Positions 12,983-19,977 of a DNA stretch of 22,578 nucleotides are shown here, in pieces. Origin of the DNA: a virus; the IMG/VR virus record IMGVR_UViG_3300001472_000207, positions 1-22,578 of that record, one strand, 5' to 3'. The position numbers and the translations under genes are program-made. Under the pieces are notes generated by a model. It was not told the DNA's origin, searched no databases, and saw only the letters and a list, made by a program, of their open reading frames with translations. The stretch's first letter is position 1. The number at the start of each line of letters is the position of its first letter.

Positions 12983-13792
12983 ATGGCAATAAAAACAGTA
13001 GTAATTAAAAGAAGAGGTAATGCAACTAATCTTCCTGATCACGTTTATGCAGAAGCAAAACGTAAGATAGGATCAACTTTTGGACCTAACGGAGATTTAA
13101 ATACAGGATTAAGCTTTGGTGAACAAAAAAAGTTTTTACCAGGAATAATCGGAGTAGACTCCAAAGATGTTAATTTTCAAAAGGAAGTAAAAAAATACTT
13201 TCAAAACTTAACTATTCTTGTAGAAAATACAGGTACAAAGTTAGAAATTAGTTTAGACCAAGAAGGCGATCCAACTAATTTAATGGATTATGTACGTTAC
13301 AAATTTGCGTGTGCTCATCCCTATGTTGCAGAGAATGAGCAAGCTATTAGCACTAACCGTAGGTATAAATATTATATTTACGATACTGAGATAGAGAAGG
13401 TGAAAAAACTTTCTAATGTCAAAAGGCGTAAAGAAGCGTACAAAGAGTTTATTAAACTTACAGCAGATCAATCAAAAGTTAATCAGCTGTTAATGGTGTA
13501 TGGATATAGTCCTAAATCTATGGATGAAGCTCAAAGAGAAATAACTCTAGAGACTGAATTAGATGCAGACCCTGCACAATTTTTAATGTATGCTCAAGAT
13601 AAAAATATCGAGCACCAAGCGTTTGTACAAGATTGTTTAACAAACGATGTACTACGTAAAGTAGGAAATACATATTTAAATGGAGACGAAGCTATTGGAG
13701 ATAGTTTAGAAGAAACAGTTCTATATCTTAAAGATAAAAAGAACTCTAGCGTCTATACAACTTTAAAAGCACGTCTTAAATCATATAGTTAA
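12983..13792 (+). CDS. Conserved virion structural protein of the head module (269 aa)
   Basis: The protein begins MAIKTVVIKRRGNATNLPDH, followed by VYAEAKRKIG and NGDLNTGLSFGEQKKFLPGI. I remember this N-terminal pattern from proteins next to the capsid in Bacteroidota phages. The middle has DYVRYKFACAHPYVAENEQA and RRYKYYIYDTEIEKVKKLSN, and the C-terminus is helical (DSLEETVLYLKDKKNSSVYT). No enzyme motif is seen. A connector, minor head or tail-adaptor protein is likely. It starts after the capsid terminator and ends in a TAATG overlap with the next gene, so the two are co-translated. Confidence 0.6.
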   Translation: MAIKTVVIKRRGNATNLPDHVYAEAKRKIGSTFGPNGDLNTGLSFGEQKKFLPGIIGVDSKDVNFQKEVKKYFQNLTILVENTGTKLEISLDQEGDPTNLMDYVRYKFACAHPYVAENEQAISTNRRYKYYIYDTEIEKVKKLSNVKRRKEAYKEFIKLTADQSKVNQLLMVYGYSPKSMDEAQREITLETELDADPAQFLMYAQDKNIEHQAFVQDCLTNDVLRKVGNTYLNGDEAIGDSLEETVLYLKDKKNSSVYTTLKARLKSYS

Positions 13793-14922
13793 TGACTGTA
13801 CAAGAAATGCATCACGCGGTAGAACAAGGTCTACAAAAAGTAGCCTCTAACTCATTCGACACATTTTTGCCGGAGGAGCTAGATTTTGCTTTGAATAAAA
13901 TGCAAGAACGTTTTGTTAAACAACGTTTTTGGAGTTTATCAGATCCTAAACAACAGGGTCTTCACGGTGCGCAAAAAAGAGTTGATGATTTACGTATACT
14001 TACTGTTTTAGATAACAGTGATGATGTAGTAACTCCTAACCTTTATGCGGATCATGAAGACTTTGATCTACCTACTGATTACATGTTCTTAATAAACGGT
14101 AGAGTCAAAATATTATATGATGACTGTCAAATTGATCCTGAACTAATAACTAATGGTAGTTTCTCAACAGCTACAAATTGGATATTAGGGGATGGTACAG
14201 ATGATAAATGGACTATTGCAAGTGGATACGTCGCGCACACGAGCGGATCTGGAGCTGCTTTTACAGAAGTTCTTTATCAATCTGTTAGAGTTAAAAAAGG
14301 TAATAAATATCTTATATCTATAATTGTTGAAGGAGCTACGGGAGGCACTAGTGCTTCTACAGGTAGTTTTACTGTATCTCTTGGAAATGCAGCAACACCA
14401 GGTGTAGGTAATACATCATTTACTTTTGATTATTTAACACCTCCTACTCCGGATAACAGAACTATATATCAAACTACACATGCTACAACAGCAAAACAAT
14501 TTGAATTACATGCGTTAGCAGATAATGTTTCATTAGAATTTACACCTAGTGCAGATTTTAATGGTAGAATAGATAACATATCTGTAAAACGTGTAAAAGA
14601 AATACCCTTACGTATAATTGAACCCGATGATGCTTATAATATCTTAGGAAATCCTTTTGCTACCTCCACTTCTAGTAGTGCAATTGGCATAATAAATAAC
14701 ACTGAAATTAAAGTTTTTAATAACGAAAGTTATCTATTAAAAGGACTGAACGTAGATTACATTAGGACACCAGTAGAAATTTCTTTATCTTCGGGAGTAG
14801 ATTGTGAGTTAGCAGATCATACACATCAAGAAATAGTAGACCTAACGGTCAAGCACTTATTAGAAGCTACAGAGTCACAGAGATACCAGACGAATATTGC
14901 AGAAAGCTCACAAACTGAATAA
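13792..14922 (+). CDS. Neck/head-completion-like protein with an inserted carbohydrate-binding-like domain
   Basis: The 376-aa product has an all-helical N-terminal part (MTVQEMHHAVEQGLQKVASN, then FLPEELDFALNKMQERFVKQ). It ends in a C-terminal part (EIPLRIIEPDDAYNILGNPF ... ELADHTHQEIVDLTVKHLLE). Both resemble the neck or head-completion proteins of Bacteroidota phages I remember. Between them, residues ~114-268 form a Ser/Thr/Gly-rich beta segment: ELITNGSFSTATNWILGDGT, YVAHTSGSGAAFTEV, LYQSVRVKKGNKYLISI, then a short FNGRIDNISVKRV end. This is the layout of CBM4/9-like jelly-roll modules often seen in phage adhesins. The neck part seems split by this module. The neck assignment is an inference; the insertion is read directly from the composition change. 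Confidence 0.6.
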   Translation: MTVQEMHHAVEQGLQKVASNSFDTFLPEELDFALNKMQERFVKQRFWSLSDPKQQGLHGAQKRVDDLRILTVLDNSDDVVTPNLYADHEDFDLPTDYMFLINGRVKILYDDCQIDPELITNGSFSTATNWILGDGTDDKWTIASGYVAHTSGSGAAFTEVLYQSVRVKKGNKYLISIIVEGATGGTSASTGSFTVSLGNAATPGVGNTSFTFDYLTPPTPDNRTIYQTTHATTAKQFELHALADNVSLEFTPSADFNGRIDNISVKRVKEIPLRIIEPDDAYNILGNPFATSTSSSAIGIINNTEIKVFNNESYLLKGLNVDYIRTPVEISLSSGVDCELADHTHQEIVDLTVKHLLEATESQRYQTNIAESSQTE

Positions 14923-14927
14923 CTTTA

Positions 14928-14953
14928 TTTTTAATCTTTAAATTTTTATTATC
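14928..14953 (+). promoter_or_regulatory. Conserved A/T leader before the 278-aa structural gene
   Basis: TTTTTAATCTTTAAATTTTT, then ATTATC before the ATG, matches the capsid leader at 11443-11469 except for one substitution and small length differences. The shared TTTTTAATCTTT core and ATC-ATGGCA junction argue for common expression control. Confidence 0.5.
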
Positions 14954-15790
14954 ATGGCAATCAAAAAACAAGTGCTTATCGTTAATAGCGATCTTATTGC
15001 ATCAGCAGCTTTTCAAGCAGGTAAGTTTGGTTTTGTAGAAAACGGTTCAACCCTTTCTGCACTAAACTCAGGAGCTTTAGAATTATCTGGCGGTGAAGAA
15101 GACGTTTCTCTATTTTATGGTACGCAAAACGTAGGTCCTATCAGTGAAGGGGACGTTAAAAAAGTCACAACTTGGGCAAAAAGCGCAGGTACTGCACAAT
15201 CTAGTACGGCTGTTGTCGCATTAGATGGAACATTAGCAGAAGTTAAAATTATTAACACAACGGCAGGTACAATGAATCTTCCTGTTAAAACTTTCGAATC
15301 TGTAGGAGCAGCTAACGCTAACGCCGCTGCAGCTGCAATCGAAGCTTTAATGGATGTAGAATTTGCTAAGTCAAGTTCTCCTTTCTTTGGATTTGGAGCT
15401 AGTGTTAGTAGTGCAACTATTACTATTACTGCACCAATCAACTCACATTTTAGATTAGCAGGTAACGATGCAACTGCCTTTACATATGGCACAGCAGCAG
15501 TTCCTTCTATTGGTTTAGAAGCGGATGTGAAAAAAATAGAAAAAGAAGGATTCACTGATAGCGGTGTATTTGGAAGAGCTGGATCTGCAGCAACTTTCAA
15601 AACTCCTGCATCTGTAGTTTCTGGAGATTATACTTCTATTTTAATTGAAGGTACAAAGAGTTCAAACTCAAAAGCAGTTAGTATTGCTAAGAATTATGAT
15701 GACTTCGCAATTTGGGTTTTTGTTAAGCACGGTAACTCAACATTAACACCTGCTAACATCGTAGCTCAAGTTGTAAAACTAAAAGCATAA
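14954..15790 (+). CDS. Abundant Ala-rich virion structural protein (278 aa)
   Basis: The protein begins MAIKKQVLIVNSDLIASAAF. The body is beta-rich with a central Ala-rich helix at about residues 119-133 (ANANAAAAAIEALMD). Strands such as ASVSSATITITAPINSHF follow, and it ends KHGNSTLTPANIVAQVVKLKA. No cysteines or enzyme motifs are seen. Abundant expression is suggested by the capsid-like A/T leader, the C-ending codons and the terminator right after it. An auxiliary capsid (decoration) or tail/sheath-like protein are both possible. Without structure prediction the role cannot be fixed. Confidence 0.55.
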   Translation: MAIKKQVLIVNSDLIASAAFQAGKFGFVENGSTLSALNSGALELSGGEEDVSLFYGTQNVGPISEGDVKKVTTWAKSAGTAQSSTAVVALDGTLAEVKIINTTAGTMNLPVKTFESVGAANANAAAAAIEALMDVEFAKSSSPFFGFGASVSSATITITAPINSHFRLAGNDATAFTYGTAAVPSIGLEADVKKIEKEGFTDSGVFGRAGSAATFKTPASVVSGDYTSILIEGTKSSNSKAVSIAKNYDDFAIWVFVKHGNSTLTPANIVAQVVKLKA

Positions 15791-15807
15791 AAAGTAATCT
15801 TTACTTT
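15791..15807 (+). terminator. Short hairpin directly after the 278-aa gene
   Basis: AAAGTAA (15791-15797) pairs with TTACTTT (15801-15807) over TCT, beginning at the base after the stop. It is A/T-rich and precedes the main terminator, so it may protect the 3' end rather than terminate. Confidence 0.35.
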
Positions 15808-15827
15808 GTTTATTTAGTTAGTTATAG

Positions 15828-15857
15828 AAAAGGCGGTGGTAATATATCGCCTTTTTT
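15828..15857 (+). terminator. Strong rho-independent terminator after the 278-aa gene
   Basis: AAAAGGCG (15828-15835) pairs with CGCCTTTT (15848-15855) over a 12-nt loop, ending in TTTTTT. This separates the head genes from the metallophosphoesterase and fibre genes. Confidence 0.85.
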
Positions 15858-15896
15858 ATATTAAAGAAAAATTGTAAATTTAAGAAACGCATAATT

Positions 15897-17117
15897 GTGA
15901 CTATAGAAAGCTTAGAACTATTAATAGAAGACATCCTAAAAAAGTATCCAAAAGAATCTTTTAGCAAAACAGCAGACCGTATATTAGAAAAATGTGATTT
16001 ATTTTCACATAGAACATTAAGAAGACGGGTTGCGAAAGTAACGAAACAGATGAAAGAAAATTTATCTGGTGTAGCTACTACGTATAATTATAAAGGTGAA
16101 CAGCCTATAACCTCATTAGAGGAAGCTATAAAGTTCTTTGATATTGATGTCAACGAGTACGAAGTTACCGGGTATTCTTGTAATGCTTGGGACGTAAGTA
16201 CAAAAACGGGTAAAAAAACTAATTATCAGGTAAAGCTCACGCTAAAACCGAGAGCAGAAGAATTAGACTATCAGGAGGTCAAAAAACAACTTGACTATGC
16301 GATATCTAAAGTTAATATAAAAAAGATTCCTGGTGTAAACACAGGAGTCGTATGTCTGGCAGATTTACATATTGGCGCTGATATTAGAAATTTACAACGT
16401 ACACCTGATTTTAATTTTAAATCTGTTATACAGTATTTAAAAGATATAGCAAATCAGGTAAACCAACGAGGATATGAAAAAGTAGAAGTTATATTTCTAG
16501 GAGATTTCATAGAATCGTTTACAGGACTTAACCACGTAAATTCTTGGAAATCTATGGGTAAAGGACTATATGGGCATCACGTTGTGATTTTAGCATTTGA
16601 GATAATGAGAGAGTTTATAAAAAATATAAATAATCTTAAATCTGTGTACATGGTTTCTGGTAATCATGATAGATCAACCTCAGATGCTAAAGTTGACAAT
16701 GAAGGAGACGTAGCAGGATTACTAGCATATATGCTTCGTAGTTCTTTAGATAAAGTTAATGTAGAATTTTCTCCTTTAGTATTAGGAAGTGCGATAGACG
16801 GAATATATTATGTAATGACACATAATCATCACGCACTATCTAGAAGAGATTTAGGAAAGATAATGTTTGAGTATGGTAAGCAAGGAATGTATAATGTACT
16901 TTTAGGAGGGCATTGGCATTCTAGAAAAAGTAAGAAAGTTTTTCATACGTTACAAGAAACGTATGTAGATCAAGCAGATTATAGAGCTATTGATGTTGCT
17001 CCTTTGTTTACCGGCAACTTTTATAGCGAATCTATGGGATTCTCTAGTTCAGCTGGATATACTCTTATAGAAAGTAATGGTAAAGGTAAACCTAACGTAT
17101 TTGATTATTCACTATAA
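15897..17117 (+). CDS. Calcineurin-like metallophosphoesterase (406 aa)
   Basis: The start is GTG at 15897, 40 nt after the terminator. All five metal-binding blocks of the calcineurin-like family are intact: D156-x-H158 (LADLHIG), G202-D203 (LGDFIES), G255-N-H-D (SGNHDR), H309 in VMTHNHH, and G338-H339-W-H341 (LGGHWHS). The family cleaves phosphoester bonds with two metal ions; the closest relatives in phages are Mre11/SbcD-like nucleases. The first ~60 residues are basic and helical (TLRRRVAKVTKQMKENL). Residues 61-118 form a separate region ending NYQVKLTLKP. No SbcC-like partner is in the window. A TAATG overlap links it to the next gene. Whether it acts on DNA or another phosphoester is not known. 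Confidence 0.85.
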   Translation: MTIESLELLIEDILKKYPKESFSKTADRILEKCDLFSHRTLRRRVAKVTKQMKENLSGVATTYNYKGEQPITSLEEAIKFFDIDVNEYEVTGYSCNAWDVSTKTGKKTNYQVKLTLKPRAEELDYQEVKKQLDYAISKVNIKKIPGVNTGVVCLADLHIGADIRNLQRTPDFNFKSVIQYLKDIANQVNQRGYEKVEVIFLGDFIESFTGLNHVNSWKSMGKGLYGHHVVILAFEIMREFIKNINNLKSVYMVSGNHDRSTSDAKVDNEGDVAGLLAYMLRSSLDKVNVEFSPLVLGSAIDGIYYVMTHNHHALSRRDLGKIMFEYGKQGMYNVLLGGHWHSRKSKKVFHTLQETYVDQADYRAIDVAPLFTGNFYSESMGFSSSAGYTLIESNGKGKPNVFDYSL

Positions 17118-17464
17118 TGGCAGCAGGATCTCACAATTTTAAAATAGAACAAGGAGCAGATTTCAATAATACTATAACTTATGAAGATGCTTCTGGAAAT
17201 AAAATCAATATATCTGGATCTTCTATCACATTAAAAGCTAAAGATAATAGGTCTGATACAGATTTTGTTATAAATTTGAGTGTAGGAAACGGTATTACAT
17301 TAAGTAATCCTAGTCAAGGTCAATTTACTATAGCAATACCAGCAGCAACAACAGCTACATATAATTGGAATAGAGCTTTCTATGATTTAGATGTAACAAT
17401 ATCAAACGTAGTCACTAGACTATTGCAAGGACAAGTACAAGTAATTAAATCAGTAAGTGGATAA
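17117..17464 (+). CDS. Small tail/fibre-associated beta protein (115 aa)
   Basis: The ATG overlaps the previous stop. The protein reads SHNFKIEQGADFNNTITYED, then SGNKINISGSSITLKAKDN, then GNGITLSNPSQGQFTIAIPA. It ends FYDLDVTISNVVTRLLQGQV. The sequence KIEQGADF, then an 'I.L.G' strand, then G.FTI.IPA, then YDL.V, is the pattern of small phage baseplate or tail-fibre-associated beta-sandwich proteins. I remember these upstream of fibre genes in marine phages. A structural linker at the tail tip is likely. A 2-nt gap separates it from the next gene. Confidence 0.55.
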   Translation: MAAGSHNFKIEQGADFNNTITYEDASGNKINISGSSITLKAKDNRSDTDFVINLSVGNGITLSNPSQGQFTIAIPAATTATYNWNRAFYDLDVTISNVVTRLLQGQVQVIKSVSG

Positions 17465-17466
17465 TT

Positions 17467-17823
17467 ATGGCAAACACATATGTTACTATATCAACTCCTG
17501 CTGGAAATGTAGTCAAGGTTTCTGAAGCTACTAGCAATAAAATTGTTACTACTGGCAATACAATTAAAATAGTATCAGTAGGTGCACAAGGACCTGCAGG
17601 AGCAGGAGATTTAAACGCAGTACATACACAAGACACTGCTGCTTCTACTTGGCAAGTAACACATAATTTAGGAAAGTACCCATCAGTTAGTGTAATAGAT
17701 ACATCTAATACTCTTGTAAATGGAAAGATACTATATGAAGATTGGGATACCAATCAAGCTAGTACTTCTAAGTTACAAATTATTTTTACCGCAACATTTG
17801 CAGGTAAAGCTTTTTTAAATTAA
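17467..17823 (+). CDS. Small tail-fibre-related protein with a collagen-like segment (118 aa)
   Basis: A variable N-terminal part (TYVTISTPAGNVVKVSEATS) is followed by a collagen-like GAQGPAGAG at residues 39-47. The C-terminal module reads AVHTQDTAASTWQVTHNLGK, then YPSVSVIDTSNTLVNGKILY, then LQIIFTATFAGKAFLN. This module (HNLG-x-YP-S-V ... I-I-F ... G-K-A-F-LN) is a beta-rich domain found in many marine-phage fibre proteins and resembles the end of the 706-aa fibre. It likely folds as a receptor-facing or trimerisation tip. Confidence 0.6.
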   Translation: MANTYVTISTPAGNVVKVSEATSNKIVTTGNTIKIVSVGAQGPAGAGDLNAVHTQDTAASTWQVTHNLGKYPSVSVIDTSNTLVNGKILYEDWDTNQASTSKLQIIFTATFAGKAFLN

Positions 17824-17836
17824 AAAATAAAATATT

Positions 17837-19957
17837 ATGTCAATCAAATATTTAAATCATATAAACTTACAAGGGAATAGGATAGAAGGAGCTACTATTG
17901 AACCTTTAGGATCAGCTCCTAGTAATAATCTACAAATAGGTAGAGTTTATTATGATACTTCCGGTTCAACAAAAGCATTAAGAATATATGATGGTAGTAA
18001 CTTTGTGTCTATTACTGGAGATATTACAGGGGTAGCAAATACAACTACAGGTCAGTTGACTATATCAAATATGGATGGTCCTGTACCGAGTTTTGCTATT
18101 TTAACAGGAGCTATATCTGAAAATGGAGCTAAGTTAGCTACACAAGCACAAATTAAAACTTATGTAGATTCTAAAATAGATGATTTTGATACTTTAGCTG
18201 AACTTACAGATACTACTATAACTTCTCCTGCAGATGGAGCAATGCTTCTATATGATACAGGCACATCTAAATGGATTGATAATGTAATGTCTGGAGATGC
18301 TACACTAGCAGATACTGGAGCTTTTACTTTAGCTTCAGTTAACTCTAATATAGGAACTTTTGGATCCGCTACAGCTATACCTGCTATAACTGTTAATGCA
18401 AAAGGATTAATTACAGCAGTAGCTACTAATTCTATAACAACTACTTTAACTATAGACGATGCTTCTTCAACACAAGATGTATCATTAGCTAGTGATGATT
18501 TACAGTTTCTTGGTACAACTAATGAAGTTACAACAGCTGTAACAAAAGTTGGTACAGATGTTAAAGTTACAATTGGTTTACCAGATGATGTATCTATAGC
18601 AAGTCAACTTACTGTAGGAACAGCTTCGGGGACAGATGCACCTGTTATTAAATCTATATCTAATTCTGCATCAGAAAATATTTTATTAGAGGGAAGAGAA
18701 ACGTCATCTGCTTCTGCACCTGATTTAGTTCTTTATAGAAATGCAGGAACTCCTGTAGACAATGATACTTTAGGTGTCCTTGAGTTTAGAGGGAGAAATG
18801 TAATGGGAGCAAGTGCTAATTCATCAGATTTAACTTATACTGGTTTTTACAGTAGGATCTATGATGCAAGTAACCAAGATTCTATAATGGGTCTATCTTT
18901 AAATAAAGGTAATGGAGCTGGAGCATATAAATCAGCAGCTATATTTAAATTATTAGGAAGTAACAACAGTGGTACTGGTGCACTTCTTATTAACCCTGCA
19001 AATGATTTCTCTGTTCCTACACATAACTTAGATGTTAATGGTACTGGTCACTTTAGCGGAGCCGTAACTATTCAAGGAAATCTTACTGTATCAGGAAACC
19101 AAACAACTAAAAATTCTGAAGTTGTATTAATTGAAGATAATATAATTACTCTTAACAGTAATGAAACTGGTACTCCTAGTGAAGATTCAGGTATTGAAGT
19201 AGAAAGAGGAACATCAACTAATGCTATTTTATATTGGGACGAATCAACTGATAGATGGTCACAAAGATTAGCTGGAGCAACAGAGTATAAATTACATACA
19301 GAACAAAATGATGTAGTATTAGGCACTCATACTTCTGGTAGCTATGTACAATCTATTTCTGCAAGTACTAATATAGCTATTACAAACCCAGGCGCGGGCG
19401 AAGGTACTACACATGCGATTAGTGTTACAGGTCTTGATAACTATGATTACTGGAACTTAAAAGTTAATAATACTTCTGTAGATAATATAAGTACTACAGA
19501 ATCTGTTGACTTTGTAGGAGGTGGTGGTATTACTATAGCTTTTGAAAATGGAGAAGATGTTAATATATCGCATAGTGATACATCATCACAAGCATCTGTA
19601 GATAATTCAGGTAATGCAGTTATACAAGATGTTACATTAGATACATATGGTCACGTTACAGCATTAGTTTCCAAAACTATAGAAGTACCTACAGACAGAA
19701 TGTTTGCTGGAACTATAGGAGATGGATCTGCTGTATCATACAATATTGATAATTCTGGTGCTAGTTCACCTCATATAAATCATGGCTTAGGTACCGATTC
19801 TAGTCAATTTATGGTACAGTTAATTGAAGTATCATCAGGTGATACAGTACATGCAGATGTTTCTAGAAAAACCGGAGGTAGGGTGCAAGTTGTTTTTGCT
19901 ACAGGAAATGCTCCTGCTACTAATGGAATTAAAGTTCTTATCAATAAGATAGGATAA
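17837..19957 (+). CDS. Tail fibre protein (706 aa)
   Basis: The N-terminal segment (MSIKYLNHINLQGNRIEGAT) is a probable attachment region shared with the next fibre. A repeat-rich shaft follows: LAELTDTTITSPADGAMLLY, then a long run of Thr/Ser/Ala beta stretches, then FSGAVTIQGNLTVSGNQT and DSGIEVERGTSTNAILYWDE. The C-terminus (DGSAVSYNIDNSGASSPHIN, HGLGTDSSQFMVQLIEV, KTGGRVQVVFATGNAPATNG) ends in IKVLINKIG. The LTDTTI-P-DG-LLYD block and the NLTVSG motif are common in marine phage fibres. The protein probably forms trimeric fibres that bind host surface sugars. No intramolecular chaperone or enzyme domain is seen. Confidence 0.75.
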   Translation: MSIKYLNHINLQGNRIEGATIEPLGSAPSNNLQIGRVYYDTSGSTKALRIYDGSNFVSITGDITGVANTTTGQLTISNMDGPVPSFAILTGAISENGAKLATQAQIKTYVDSKIDDFDTLAELTDTTITSPADGAMLLYDTGTSKWIDNVMSGDATLADTGAFTLASVNSNIGTFGSATAIPAITVNAKGLITAVATNSITTTLTIDDASSTQDVSLASDDLQFLGTTNEVTTAVTKVGTDVKVTIGLPDDVSIASQLTVGTASGTDAPVIKSISNSASENILLEGRETSSASAPDLVLYRNAGTPVDNDTLGVLEFRGRNVMGASANSSDLTYTGFYSRIYDASNQDSIMGLSLNKGNGAGAYKSAAIFKLLGSNNSGTGALLINPANDFSVPTHNLDVNGTGHFSGAVTIQGNLTVSGNQTTKNSEVVLIEDNIITLNSNETGTPSEDSGIEVERGTSTNAILYWDESTDRWSQRLAGATEYKLHTEQNDVVLGTHTSGSYVQSISASTNIAITNPGAGEGTTHAISVTGLDNYDYWNLKVNNTSVDNISTTESVDFVGGGGITIAFENGEDVNISHSDTSSQASVDNSGNAVIQDVTLDTYGHVTALVSKTIEVPTDRMFAGTIGDGSAVSYNIDNSGASSPHINHGLGTDSSQFMVQLIEVSSGDTVHADVSRKTGGRVQVVFATGNAPATNGIKVLINKIG

Positions 19958-19977
19958 AAATATTAAAATGAATAAGT

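Noticed and set aside
15115-15600. 161-codon minus-strand open frame, Ala/Pro/Val-rich
   Set aside because: It lies entirely opposite the 278-aa structural gene and mirrors its Ala-rich codons, with no leader or partner gene.
17445-17753. 102-codon minus-strand open frame
   Set aside because: It is opposite the small fibre-associated gene, with no supporting signals and an implausible Cys/Val composition arising from the opposite strand.
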